DNA of 64,000 bases, taken from contig CM077151.1 in NCBI GenBank assembly GCA_039583875.1, positions 25,848,208-25,912,207 on the forward strand, written 5' to 3'. The translations under genes and the position numbers were made by a program. The notes beneath the pieces were generated by a model that was not told the DNA's origin, did no database searches, and was given only the letters and a program-made list of their open reading frames with translations. This stretch comes from Platanthera guangdongensis (taxonomy: Eukaryota > Streptophyta > Magnoliopsida > Asparagales > Orchidaceae). Shown here piece after piece: positions 22,056 through 35,500 of this stretch. Each line of letters starts with the position of its first letter. The first letter of the stretch is position 1.

Positions 22056-22697
22056 ATGGAGTCATCATCAGGTTCGGAGCAGATGATAAAGTTGAATGGT
22101 GCCAATTATCACCAGTGACATCTACTGATGGAGGATCTGATATATGTGGAGGGCTGGCATGCTCCTATCTTTGAGGAGATGCCAAAGGACACAGATCCAG
22201 CAAAATGGAAGGTGGAACATCGGAAGCTATGTGGGTTTATCAGACGATTCGTGGAGCCGAACGTCTACAACCATGTGGCTAACATTAATGATGCAAATGA
22301 TCTGTGGAAGACTCTCGAGACCTTGTATGCCAAGAGCACGGACATCAACAAGTTATATTTGCTGAAGAAGCTTGGAGAGTTCAGATACCGGGAGGGCTCA
22401 CCTATTTTGGATCATGTCAACGAGTTCCAGGGCATTATTGATCGTCTCACGGCTATGAAGGTGACTTTCGAAGACGAGGTGAATGCATTGTGGCTTCTCA
22501 AGTCACTTCCAGACTCTTGGGAGATGGTCAGAGTTTCTCTGATCAATTCCTCCCCCCAGGGGATTGTTTCCATGGAGATCGCCAAGAGTGGGATCTTGAA
22601 TGAGGAGGTGAGACGAAAGTCTCAGGGGACTTCAGGCTCTTTTTCACGAGCTGACGTTCTCTTTACTGAGTCCAGGGGGAGAGGAAGGAGTAATTGA
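22056..22697 (+). pseudogene. Copia-D gag (UBN2 type)
   Basis: The ATG at 22056 gives MESSSGSEQMIKLNGANYHQ and then a TGA at 22116 where Trp is expected. After it the frame continues with MEDLIYVEGWHAPIF, DLWKTLETLYAKS, LYLLKKLGEFRY and LLKSLPDSWE, the conserved order of Copia gag. It ends in GRGRSN at 22697, before the CCHC knuckle. The Trp-to-stop change truncates the product to 20 residues unless translation restarts at 22128. Confidence 0.85.
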
Positions 22698-22700
22698 AAT

Positions 22701-23470
22701 AGGATGGAAAATATTAAAAGGACTTATGACGAAAAATTGTCGTGCTTATGGTTGTTCACAAACTAAATAGTTTGTGAATAATTCAAAAATAGATTCATGA
22801 AGAATCAATTAAGATCCTTATTTTTCAAATCCAAATTCGAATTCTAGTAACATTCAAATCCGAATAATATTCTTTTTTAGCAAGATTAACAAATAATAAC
22901 AATATCTATATTATATATAAAGATGATTATAGTCGTTCAATCAAAATTTATTTGATCATTCATTTGAAGCGAATTCGAATTCAAGCCCGAATTCGAATTC
23001 AAGCCCGAATCCGAATACAAAATTTTGATACGAATCCAAATCCGAATTCAAATATTCGAATGAATTGTAATTCAAATCTCTGAATTTTATGACAAATTTT
23101 TATTCAATTAAAGAGAGATTCAATTCTATTAGATTCCTAAACATTCCTAGTGGAGCCCCCATGCACAATTGAGTAGAGTAATGAATTATTAACTTATAAA
23201 TATTTTTGATTAGAGGTAATATGTTAATTATTGGTTTTAAAATATTAATAAAGAAAAGAAAAAAAAGTCAAAAAATCCTATTTAGAGATATTAAACATGT
23301 ATGCCGCCTAGTAGTGGAGAAGACCTCCACAGTCGACCCTCTCACCGATTCTGTACTGTAAATACCAGAATCGGGGCGCCGCTTTTTTGAAGGCGGAAGT
23401 GCCACCGTCACGAGCTCACTCCGCTGGCATCGAAACTCATCGGAAGAAGGCAGAGCGAGATAGAGAGAGA
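22701..23470. other. Upstream region of the HIRIP3-like gene
   Basis: No gene is visible. 22780-23280 is very AT-rich with runs of GAATTCGAAT-type words. From about 23330 the composition rises to a GC-rich, purine-rich leader (GAGCGAGATAGAGAGAGA) just before the ATG, which fits a 5' UTR. I cannot point to a TATA box with confidence. Confidence 0.5.
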
Positions 23471-23568
23471 ATGGATGAGGAAACAGAGAAGACGGAGCAG
23501 GAGGAGACAGAAGCAGAGATTTCGCGGGCGATGCGAGCCCGCGTGAAGGATTTCAAGAATCAGGCGGA
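23471..23568 (+). CDS. HIRIP3: HIRIP3-like exon 1 (residues 1-33)
   Basis: The start ATG at 23471 is in a good context (GAGAGAATGG) and gives [20 protein letters not shown]. An upstream in-frame extension has no ATG. The exon ends in GA before the donor GTGAGC; the split codon GA+T becomes Asp when joined to exon 2, giving NQADSLTLEG, the expected family sequence. Confidence 0.88.
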
Positions 23569-26500
23569 GTGAGCTGCCCTACACCCTATCTCTCTCCCTC
23601 CTCCTTTTAATCCCTTCTTCATCCTGTTCTATCCTGTTTTAGTCAGAACGGGTGGTAGAGATATTTATTTAGGTTTTCCGAGTTTTTCATGTCCATTGAT
23701 TATAATTTGGCTTTGAAAACTTATCAAGTGTTCTACAGGCTTCTATTATTATTAGTATCTTGTAGGGTTTATAACTTTCGATTATTGTTAGGAATTTTTT
23801 ATTAGGGTTTAAGTGAACAAGGTTTTTGATCCTTTATTATTAACTGAAAACATTGGTTTTATCTACTTATGGTAGATGTTATACTCTGGTACTGTCTAAT
23901 TTTAGAGAGTATTGACAGTGAAGCTCCTTTGCAAGACAAGGCCTGAAGGGATGGAGTAGGGGCTGTGTTCTGATCGAAGAGAGACCCAGGAGAAGGTAAC
24001 ATGGGATTTAGGAAGATAAATAAACCACATAATTTTCATAACAATCAAAGAAATGGCCGAGGTATATATACTTTGCTTAAAGTAGCGGTTCCACACCATA
24101 ATCACAACAGTTACTAAATCACCCTCACGTTCATAACAACGGTTTTAATGGTTACATTACAACCTACAACAATGCCGCGCCAAGACTTAATTCAATCATT
24201 GAACACACAAATTTAAATAAAATACATAAACGTAATAACATGGATGTAACAATTATCCCCTCCTTTTGAAATCCTGGTCTCCAAGGATCAAAAGCTGGGT
24301 TAAGTTTCACCATGTCATAATATTCTTCTCACGAGGCCTCTGTGATCGCTGAGGTTGACCATTGCACTAGAACTTGGGGAATTGCTGCTTCTCCCCATGG
24401 AATCATGCGCTTTTCAAGTATTTTTTTTGGAAAATGGTTCGAAGTCCCCTCTTCTGAAATTTCTAGTGGAAGTTGGACTGAGACGGGTTGATATCCAATG
24501 TGTTCCTTGAGTTGGGAGACATGGATGTGTTGTGAATCCGTGTTGTAGGGGGTAGTTGCATCTGATATGCGACTGAACTGATCTTTTTAATTATTTGAAA
24601 TGGCCCAAAGAACTTTGATGCTAGTTTGTTGAAATTGCTAGTTCGTGCAGTAGATTGTCTGTTAGGTGCAATTTGATGTACACCCACGAGCCCCCCTGAA
24701 AATCCATCTCGTTATTGTGTTTGTCTTTCAACTATTTCATTCGATTTTGTGTCTTGACTTCTGTTTGACAAAACGAATCGCAAGCTCTCTTGCTTGTAAG
24801 GTCCAATCAAAAGCGACTGACATTGTAGAGTCATCAAGGTAGGGAAGATGTAATGGAGGAGGTTTGTTAAAATTTTCTCAAGCGTGGTCAGCAAGGTAGC
24901 CCAAACACCAAATTAATATCTTCGGCACTACCCAGTTCTCACGTTGAACCAGCGGAAAACCAAGGATCAAGGCTAACCCAACAAACAATGGAAACACAAG
25001 CAGATCTTTTATTCATTCACTTCTTTACAACACGAGGCATACATAGCGAGACATGATTTCGCTAGTATAACAGCTGAAAACAGCAAGCAACAAAAACCAA
25101 GCCGGGCGGACAGCACCGGAGTCCGCCGAGACCGCCGCGGTCGCTGAGGTCGCCGAGTCCGCTGAGATCGCCCGAGCTAAGCTGCAATCCGCCGAATAGC
25201 CACGGAGTCCGCCGAAGCCGCGAGGCCGCGCGGACACACCGTTATTCGTCTCCTGCTGAAGCTGAACTGAGGAACACCCCCTACCCGCCTGAAGACGTCG
25301 GACAGGTTATTGAAGCTGGCAAAGTTGAAACAGAGTTGACAAGCCGCAGAGCGACCTCCTGCTGAATCCGCAGAGACCGCACAACTTCCAAGTACTTGAC
25401 CGAAGTCAAAGCCAAACTCCTGGCTCCTTGAAGCTACCCGCGCGACCTGCACACAGCAAACCGTCAGCCCTGAATCAATCCGCGCGGACAGAAAAACTGA
25501 GACCGCAGCTCCTTGCCCACCCCAACTTACTGTTCACTCAAGTTACTGTAGACCTGCCAGGGGGGTCCTATTTATAGGCGAGGTGAGGAGTGTGGTCACC
25601 GCGCTAGAGATAGCGACACCGCCCTAGCCCGCGCGATAGCAAAACACCGTCCGCCGAGTCCGCAAGGACTTAGCCGGATACCAAGGAAAACCGCCAGGAG
25701 TAAGACAACATTGGCGAACCCTCATCAATCCGCCCAAGCTTATGCGGACAAGGCATCAGCCCGCAAAGCCTCCAACCATTGCAGGACAGCAACCCCCTTC
25801 AATGGCTGTCAGCACAAACCCGAGGCAGTCCGCAAGACTCAACCCCCAATCCGCCACAAGTCCACGACCGAAGGCAGATATCAACGGTCCGCCCGGTCAA
25901 CAACGGACTTGGCGGATACTGCGGACACCATGGTCTTGGCACAGAGTGTGACCAAGTCCAAAACCATCAAAGGCCAATGCGAGCATGTCGGACATAAACT
26001 CCCGTCCGCCAAACACCTTAGCACAGACCGCCAGCAGTCCGCAGGCAACTCGCACACCTGCCCAACGCAGCAGTCATCTCCCGGACTCCAAACACCAGTC
26101 CGCCAAAGACCTCCACAACAAAGCACCTGCTGTAACACCAGAGCTCGACAAGGCCTCAGCCAAGCTCTAAGCCCAGTCCGCAACAGCCCACACCGCGGAC
26201 ACATCAGTCCGCAAGCTTCCCGCGGACATGAGCCAAACCGCCAATCAGCACAAGCTTGCTCCGTGGCCACTGAGCAATGCATCAGTCCGCCAGCCTCTAT
26301 CCGCTCAGGCCGCTCCTTGGCTAAACCAATCAGCCAACGCCTTATTCCCAGAAACCAGGCCGCATAGTCCGCGGACTTCACCCGTGCAACCCGCTCAGAA
26401 GAACAGCCGGCTTCCACTAGACTTTCCACCAGGCCGCACACAACAGTCCGCCCAGTCCGCCTAGTCCGCCAACGCTGTCCGCCCAGGCCGCCCGGCCTGT

Positions 26501-29500
26501 CCCGTCAACCACTTCCACTTCACAAATTTCAACAAGGTTGGCCATAGACAATTTCGTAGGTGTTAACCGGATGTCACTGTGGAAGGATGTATTGTAACAC
26601 CACTCTGCAAGATGCAACCATTGGCTCCATCCTTTTGGTTTTTCAAATGCTACACGTCGTAGATAGTTTTCTAGACATCTATTCACTACTTCTGTTTGTC
26701 CATCGGATTGGGGATGATAGGGCGTTGATAAATTCAATCGAACCTTATTAACTTTGAAGAACTCTTCTAGTAAGAGTTGTTAAAGAAAACATCTCGATCG
26801 CTTACAATGGATCTGGGCATCTCATGAAGTTTGTATATTTGTTCTATGAAAAGTTTAACCATAGTAGGAGCGGTAATGCGTCGTTTAAAAGCAATGAAAT
26901 ACGCGTATTTACTCAACCGGTCCACTATCACCATTATAACATCGCGTCCTTCGGATATTGGGAGTCCTTCAATAAAAACCTTGGAAATATCTTTTCATAC
27001 CTGATCTGCAATAGGCAACAACTGTAAGAGTCCAAGAGGCTGACTGGTGCTGGATTTACATTGCTAGCAGATGGAGCAATGTTTGTTATATTGATCGATT
27101 TCCTCCTTCATGTGTTTCGAATAAAAGTTTTGTTTGATTCTTCTTGTTGTGACTTGGATCCCTGTGTGCCCCCCAACACTGGAGTCGTGGAAGATGTAGC
27201 AAATGAGGTTTTTTTTCTTTTGTTACATTGCCTGATACCAATTTACCCTTCCCTTTTAAAACTCTATTGGCCCATTGATAATGTCGTTTGAGTTGATTAT
27301 TTTCTACCTTTAGTTAAATTATCTTATGCACCTTGATATCTTACTCCCAACTATCCTTGACTTTCTGAATTAAATCGGATTGACCCGTGACCATGGTATT
27401 TAGAATGCATCCTTGAGAATTCCTTCTGGAGAGGGCATCAACAACTGCTTTAAGGGTTCCTTTCTTGTAACATAGGGTATGCTCAAACCCCATTAATCTT
27501 GTCATGTATTTTTGTTGTTAGGGAGTTGTCAAACGTTGGTCCAACAAGAACTTTAGTCTTTGATGGTCGACGTTGATGACAAAGGGCGCACCGATTAAGT
27601 GGTGTCTCCTTTTTTGTGTTGATAACACCAGTGTTGTGGATATCGGCCGACATGTCGGCCGACATGAAGTTTTGGGAGGCAATACGCCACGAAACCGTTT
27701 TAAAGTTGGGTTGTGGCGTTTTGAAAAAAAACGGGCCGATATGTCTGTTTTAACCGACATACCAGCCCCAAAAAACGGAAATGTCGGCCGGTTTTTTGAA
27801 TTGACATTTTTTTATTTATTATTTTATTTAAAGAGCCGCTGTTTTAACTCCCCCGACCCACTGTTTTCATTTCACCCCGTCGCTCCTGCCTTATCTCTCC
27901 CCTTCGTTCCTGCCCTAGCTCTCCCTCGCGCGTTGTCGGCACTCTATCTCTCTGGTTCTTTCTTCTCCCTGCTCGCTGGTGCTCTCTAGTTCTCTGGTGC
28001 TCTCCCTCTCTCGCGCGCTGTTGACACTTTAGCTCTCTGGTTCTTTCTTCTCCCTGCTTGCTGGTGCTCTCTGGTTCTCTGGTGCTCTCTAGCTCGCTGG
28101 TGCTCTCCCTCTCTCGCGCGCTGTCGGCACTTTATCTCACTGGTTCTTTCTTCTCCCTGCTCGATGGTGCTCTCTGGCTCTCTTGTTCTCTGGTTCTCTA
28201 GTGCTCTCCCTCTCTAGCTTGTTGGTTCTCTGGTTTTTTATTCTCCCTGCTCGCTGCTACTGCTCTCTAGCTCTCCGGTTCTCTCCCTCTCTAGCTCACT
28301 GGTGATTTCGATCTCGGCACTCTCTCGGCTAGCGCATTCTTCTCCCTGCCTCCCCCTCTCATTCTATCACTCTGCATTTTGGTTTTTTTTTTGTGTTGGT
28401 TGTTGTGCTAGCTGTCGGCTGTAGCATGGTGGCTGCCTTGTGGGTTGTTGCAGTCGATGACATGGTGGTTCTCTGGTTGTCTTATTAGTTGTTGGTGGCT
28501 GCCCTGTTGCCTTATTAATTCAGCAAGGCATGATGAATGTCTTGTGGCTGACTTGCTGGTTGTAGCATGGTGGCTACCATGTTGCCTTATTTGTCTTATT
28601 AGTTGCTGCCTTATTTGTCTTATTAGTTGCTGACTTATTTTTAATTACATATATAATTAATTAAATATTAAAATCCGATATATGAAATATCCCCGATATA
28701 TCCCATGATATATAAAAAACCGTCGTGAAAACACAAACCGACGTGTCCCCCACATCCGACATCTACAACATTGGATAACACAATGACCAATAATTCTTTC
28801 TCGTAAACCGAGAGTGACACGTATTTCAGGTCCAAAGCCTTACTAAAGAAGGCGAGTGGGTGTCTTTCATGCAGCAGCACCGCCCCTACACCATTACTGG
28901 ACGCGTTCGTCTCACGAACAAACGTCTTTGAAAGATCTGGAAGGGCTGTGACCGGGGGTGTATTGAGTGCTTCCTTGAGTTTGTCGAAGGCTTCTTCTGC
29001 ATGTGGGTCCATGAAAATTGTTTATTTTTCTGGAGATTAGTGAGCGGTTTAGGAATGGTGTCATATCTTTTGATAAATCTCCTGTAATACCCGGTCAATC
29101 CCAGAAATTCCCTCAATTGCTTCAATGTGTTCGGCCTAGGCCAGTATACCATGTTGGCAATCTTCTTTGGATTGTATGATACTCCTTGTGAAGTAGAATG
29201 TGCCCCAAGTATTTAATTTCTGAGGTGCCAAGACAACACTTATTTTTCTTGACATACCAAGACATCAGAATGAACTAACATAAAAGGATCAGCGCTCCGG
29301 GTACAATGAGGAAAAGAGGAACGATGTTGTTTCCCTAAAATACAAGAATGACAGGTAAAAACAGGAAGCAGAACATCAGGAAGAGCCTTCTGGAGAACTG
29401 GAAGAGGAGCATGCCCAAGTCGCTGTTGTCAGTCAACCGAGGAGACAAAGGAGAGAATGGTAGGAGTGACATCAAGAAGGTAGAGCCCGTTGTGCAGCCG

Positions 29501-32500
29501 CCCTTTACTAATGATACTCTGCGTCCTGCGATTCTGCATTAGAAAAGAAGAAGAGGTGAATGTGCTAGAGCAATTCAAATCGGCAGCGAGGCGACTAACA
29601 AAGAATAAATTAAAAGGATAGTCCGGGACATGGAGAGCCGAGCGAAGAGAAATAGAGGGATTGCGGGGTATATCAGCAGAGCCGGAGATAGGAGTTGTGT
29701 TACCATTGGCTATAGTGATAAACTTTGGATGCAGAGAATCCAAGTATCGGGGTGGCTTCAGGGAGGTGATATGGTGAGTAGCACCGGAATCCACTATCCA
29801 ACGCAGACTGGTGGAGAGTTGTGGAGCAAGAGACGGAGACAACAGAGATGGAGGCAACAGAGACAGGCGAGTTGCGGAGCAACCTTTGAAGTTGTTGGAG
29901 CTGGAGACGGACTTCATCAAGATCAGCACGAGTGACGGAAGGGCTGTGGGTAGCTGCAGCAGCAGTTGGACGAGGAACAAGACCATGTTTACGATAACAG
30001 GTCGCCTTAAGGTGGCCATCCTTACCATAAATGGAACACTTAGGTCAGGGCCGGCCACCGCGACCTTTCCCCCGGGAGCCTGTACGTCCTCCACAGGTAG
30101 GGAGAGGTAGTAAAGGTGCAAGAGATTACTGGAGAAGGGCTGGTGAGGAGGGCCGATAGCATCCGGAGGCGGTGAAACCTTTAACAGCACGGAGCACACA
30201 TCAGAGAAGGAGGGAATAGTAGTAGATGAGAGGACTTGTGCCCGAATACTATGAAGATGAGGCAGAACACCAGCCATCATCATGGCAGTACCAACAACTT
30301 CCTTTTGAGCACGTTGGGCAGCTAGATCCGTAGTCAGGGGATGATGCTGAATCCAGACTTCAACCAGCATCTTGGACCGAGCAACAAAGGAGGTTAAGTC
30401 AGCAACACTGCTGGAGTGAAGGGACCGAAGATCGGTGAAGATGTCATACAGGTGCTGAAGACTGTCCTTGTTGGAGTAAAGGGAATGCAGCTTATCCCAC
30501 ATTGTCTTGGCCGTCTCGTGGTACATGGTCATGCGGTAAGCTTCACCATCAAGGGAGTTGTGGAGCCATGTCTGAACACGACCATCGTTACGAAGCCAGT
30601 CATCAGTAGGTGCAGGGGACACAACCTGAGTTAAATGATGCAAGACTCCCTTGGACTGAAGAACTCGACGAACAAAATGTACTCACTCAACAAAGTTCTT
30701 ATTTCCAGTAAGAGAAATGGTGATGATTCTAAACTCTTGATGGAGTTCAGGAACAGGGTCAGCCACCCCAACTGGAAGAGAAGAGGCAGTAGATGAATCC
30801 ATCAATAAGCGGACATGCGGTTAAGGAATGCGGCTAACCGGCAAGGCGGGCACAACAAAGTACACGACAAGTATAACCCGCGGTCAGTGAGAGAGTGCTG
30901 CGGTGAAAAAGCAGACCGCACAATAGAAGTAGAAACCGGCAAAGAGAAGAGTCCAGGCGAACACAATGAGCAGATCGTGCGGCCACGAGACAAGCGAACA
31001 ACAACAGAGCACGCAGGAGGAGACCACATGATAAAAGCAGAAACTGGAAGCATGAGCAACAAGAGCAAGCTGCGGACTAGAGAAGAGGCCGACAGAGAGA
31101 ACATGCTGCGGTAAGAGGAGAAGAAGAACAAGCTGTCCGCGACATATAGTCGATGGATAGGCCGCAACAGCTTGAAAAAGGTCGGCAGACCACGATGGCG
31201 GATAGACCGCAAGAGACCGTGAAGGCAAATCCACGCGGACAATCAAAGCAGGCCGTAGGCGTTGATGAGCAAGGAGACCGCGCTGAGAGAGCAACGACTA
31301 GAGAGAACAACCATGGTGGCAAGAGCAAAACCGCACCAAGCAGGGAGAAGACCGCATCAAATAAAAGAAAGCGCAGATTGGGCGAACAGACCATAACCGA
31401 ACGGAGCAGATCGCTGCGAGCAAAGAGCAGACCGCGCAACAAGATCGCGCGAACAGGAAGGAGGACGCCGAACCAGGCAGACCACTGTGAGACAAATAGA
31501 CCGCAGTAGGAAAGGATAGTGGGACCCAACAACCAAAACTATAAAACCAAGAGGAGACCCAAGAAAACGGAGGGGCAGCGCGTTGAGAAGCCTGCGGACT
31601 CGGGCAAGCTGTCCTCGTGAAAACTGAGTAGAGGAAGACCGCTAGAGAGATGCGATCAGCCAATCCTGCTAACCGCTGAGCACATGAGACCACAAGGGTT
31701 TGGGCGGTTAGAAAAAAAAACAGGCCGCGTTGCCGGATCTTTACCTCTGATACCATGTGGAGAAAAACTGAAAACCTTGCATATACTTCTTCAATGTACA
31801 ATTTCAAGTATGAATACAAATATATACGGAGAGAAGAGAGAGAGGAGTCCCAATTTCAGGATGTGAGACTATTACATGAAAAGGAAGAAGACCTATAATG
31901 CGCCACTTTATGGGGCTTTACATTATCATTTTCTAACACAACCCTAATTGAATTAGATGTTGGCTGCCCTAATATTTAACAAAGGGGTTTTCACAAAATC
32001 AGTGAGGGAACCTCACCTTCATGCATATTCTTAACTTAATTGGAGAAAGGGATTCAAGAATCCAAGTATCTTTGTGCTGCCTTAAAATAAAGGAAATGGG
32101 GCTTTCTCCATTTGAGAGGTAAAGCGCCCTAGGAGTCCTTTTCTATCCTCTGATACACGTAACAATAAAAAAATTCGCATTCCTACAACTAGGGTTCTAC
32201 TGATTTTGAGTGAAATTCTGAAATAAATTGAGCATCGACATAACAATCCTTGTCAAAAATTTTATCTAACTATTACTCATGAAAAAGAAGAAGAAAATCC
32301 CAATTAGGGTTTAGTCCCCAGGAAATCGAAGCCACAAATCAACATGAAATTGAAAATGAATGGAGAGGGAGGGATTACCTTACTATAGGAAGAAGAATCG
32401 TGGAATTCGAAGAAGATTTGGGTTGTCGGCATGCCTTTGCGTCGAGTGGCAGTCGTCCGCCTGGAGAGGTTATCACGTGCTTGAGAGAGTGAAATGAGGA

Positions 32501-35500
32501 ATGGCTCAGTTCATTTCCCCTCTTAATCGCGTGACCCAGGCTCTTTACATGACACGCAAGTGTCGGTCCAGCATGAATCACCTATGGACCTGCTAGTTTC
32601 CACTTATTCTTAGCTGATCCCTTTGATAATCTAGCCAGTATTTTTTTTTCTGTGAACCTCAATTAAATGGTTAATGTGTAATACGACCCTATTATGTGTG
32701 TCGCCCATTTAATTTACATCACCACTTCGACGTGCACATTTATCAACATTAAATACTTATTACCTGTCATGGTGACGGTGTCACATTTTGTGTATTACCA
32801 TGAGAATAAATTGTTATATAGTATGCATGATAAAGAGTGTGGAATTGGCTTAAGCAATTTAAACAAGAAATTCCCTTACGGACAATCTTCGAAGTCTTGC
32901 ACCGTTAGCTTGTGTAGAAAAGTGGTTCAAACCTTGTATATATTTCTTGAATATAAATATACAAGTGTGAGTACAAATATATATGAGAGAGGAGAGTAAG
33001 ACTCAACTATACAAACAATGTGAGACTAAACACTAAATAGTACATGAGCCATATTAATGAGCCAATACATCATTTTTCCTTGTATTCTCTAACACTCTCC
33101 CGCAAGGGAGCGTACAAGTCGTAGGCACCAAACTTGGATAAGAACTGATTGTACATTTGTCATGGTAATGTCTTGGTGAGAATGTCGACAACTTGCCTTG
33201 ATGCAGGAACATGCTCCAGCTCTAACTTCTTTAATTGAACCTTTTCACGAACGAAATGACAGTCAACTTCAATGTGCTTGGTCAGCTCATGAAACACATG
33301 ATTCTTCGCAATGTGAATTGCAACCTGACTATCACAAAACAAGGTTGCTGGTGAGGATAAAGTGACCCTCAAATCACCAAGTAGACTCTCAAGCTAGGTG
33401 AGTTCAGATACAACAGCTGTCATTGCACGATACTCAGCTTCATCAGAAGTGCGAGCAACCACAGACTGCTTCTTTCTACACCAAGTGATAAGATTCCCCC
33501 AAAGTAGGTACATAAACCTGTAGTGGAACGTTGATCATCCAGGGAGCCCGCATAGTCCGCATCTGAGTATGCAATAAGAGATAGAAAGGAGGATGACTTA
33601 TATACTAATCCTTGTTCAGGAGCTATCTTCAAATATCTGAGGATGCGTTTTACTACCTGGAGATGAGAAGTCCGAGGAGCATGCATAAATCGGCTGACCA
33701 CTCCAACAGTAAATGAAATATCAGGTCTTGTAACTTTTAGGTATATCAGTTTTCCCACAAGACGGTGATAATACTCAGGGTTCGTAAGCAGGAATTAGAG
33801 TCAGACCCATGAGCACATAACTTGTGGTTGACATCCATCCGAGTTTCCACAGGTTTACACCCAGAGTAGCCAGCATCGTGGAGGAGATCAAGACAATACT
33901 TCCGTTGTGACAGAACAAGACCATCAGGTCGTCTTGCAACCTCAAGTCCAAGAAAGTACCTGAGAGCCCCCAGATCTTTTGTTTGAAAAACGGAGTTCAA
34001 GTGTTGCTTGATTTTCTGTATCCCTGTGGTGTCATCAAGGTTGTAGATGTCGGATGTCAGGTTCATGTCGGTTTGGGTTTGAAATGTCGTATGACGGATT
34101 GTGAGCGATATATCGGGGATATTTTACAATGTCAGATTTTAATATTTAAATAAATTTAATAGTATATAAACACATTTTTTTATAAATAAATAAATAAAAA
34201 TGTACACACAATGTATGTTTATAAACTATGCAACATCAATAATATTTTGTTGGTATGACAACCCAAAAAATTCTACAATTTTTCCAATACTTCATTAGTT
34301 CATTGTTAAGGCAACATAAATGAAATATAACATAAGTGGAATCAGCATTACAATGGTACAACAAATTACGGCAGCAGTAACCTTCTCCAATTATTCAGTA
34401 GTTATGTAATGTAAGACATCTTATATCAGCAGCAAAAGCAAAGTGAAGAGTGAAGAAGAAGAATTGAAAAGTGAAGAAGAAGCTTAGGGTTAGGGCACGC
34501 CGTGAATTTCATGCATCAAGCGTCAATATTAACACACGGTGCCAACTAGAGGCAGAGTTGTTTAGAGCTAGGGCGAAGGGCACAAAATCTGTAAAAATTA
34601 CTACTCACAGTGCCTTTAGAAGGAGAGAAGAATAGGCCTTAAGAAGTTTAGAACCAATCACGGTGCGTTTAGGAGCAGAGAAGAAGAGCAGAAGAGAGGC
34701 GTAGAAGCTGGGGGGAGAGAAAGAAACAATGACAGTAAACTTTCGTTGAATCGAAGGTTGCCGACCACGCAGAGGGAGCACCAAAAGGGGAAAGACGGGA
34801 GAGTAATTAGGGTAGTCGACCACGCAGCAACCGAAATGAAATGATTCCTCATTTTTTTTCTTCGTTTTATTATGAAAAATACGTGAAACGATATATCAGA
34901 TGGCGATATCTCGTACGAGATATCGACAATATATCACGATATTTTACAAAACGCAATTTCTTATCAAAATATCAATTTCATTGCGTTTTCAGCCCAAAAC
35001 CTTTATGTCGGCCAACATTCGGACATGTCGGCCAACATCTACAACACTAGGTGTCATCATCGATAATCAAGATATCATCCACATAAATCAGGAGAATGAC
35101 AGTCCCAGTTGATTGATGACGAGTGAAGAGAGAGAGAAGTCAGCTGGGCTCCGCTTGAATCCAACGTCGCGAACGACCTTACTTAAATTTTCAAATCAAG
35201 ACCTAGGAGATTGTTTGAGACCATAAATAAATTTCCGAAGATGACATACACGAGACTCCCCCGTGGTCTCAAACCCGGGAGGTTGATGCATGTAGACCGT
35301 TTCTTGAAGATCATCATTCAAAAAAGCATTTTTAATATCCACCTAATGGAGAGGCCAGTGACGATGCATAACCAAGGAGATCAGTACCCGAACAGAGTTC
35401 AACTTGGCAACGAGAGAAAATGGTTCATCATAATCAAGTCCCTGTTGTTGAGTAAATCCCCGAGCCATAAGACGGGCCTTTAGTCGGTCGTTTGTCCCAT

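Larger units (their letters stand above)
21050..22700 (+). mobile_element. Copia-D: 5' LTR plus gag remnant
   Basis: An LTR of 788 bp is followed by GTGATATCAGAGCC, a mutated form of the initiator-Met primer site TGGTATCAGAGC, and by a Copia gag. After the gag frame ends at 22697 nothing of pol or the 3' LTR remains; the sequence becomes AT-rich. This is the 5' end of an element otherwise lost by deletion. It lies about 0.8 kb upstream of the host gene start and in the same orientation. Confidence 0.8.
23900..29258 (-). mobile_element. Gypsy-F: minus-strand Ty3/Gypsy remnant (reverse transcriptase end to 3' region)
   Basis: Read on the minus strand it gives the end of reverse transcriptase and RNase H (28782-29152), integrase (26540-27560, 26417-26737), the integrase C-terminus (24463-24894) and a tail [17 protein letters not shown] near 24300. 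The 5' half (LTR, gag, protease, most of reverse transcriptase) is missing: at about 29258 it abuts Copia-G directly. Frameshifts and stops occur throughout. Two later insertions split it, an LTR-like block (24897-26534) and a non-autonomous hAT element (27629-28773). Confidence 0.8.
29262..31938 (-). mobile_element. Copia-G: truncated minus-strand Copia element (5' LTR, gag, protease)
   Basis: On the minus strand: 5' LTR (31938-31756), primer site complement CTCTGATACCA at 31745-31755, leader, gag, protease and the pre-integrase region. It stops at about 29262, where it joins Gypsy-F, so integrase, reverse transcriptase and the 3' LTR are missing. Leader and LTR resemble those of Copia-E. 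The element lies antisense to the host gene. Confidence 0.85.

Noticed and set aside
23387..23470. An upstream extension of host exon 1
   Set aside because: The frame is open but has no ATG before 23471; the sequence looks like a 5' UTR.
25711..26441. Long frames on both strands, 218 and 186 codons
   Set aside because: Skewed GTCCGC repeat composition keeps several frames open; it lies within the LTR-like insertion in Gypsy-F.
30815..31819. Frames of 100-173 codons on both strands in the Copia-G leader
   Set aside because: They lie between primer site and gag start and share no domain with anything known; similar frames in the Copia-E leader are not conserved.
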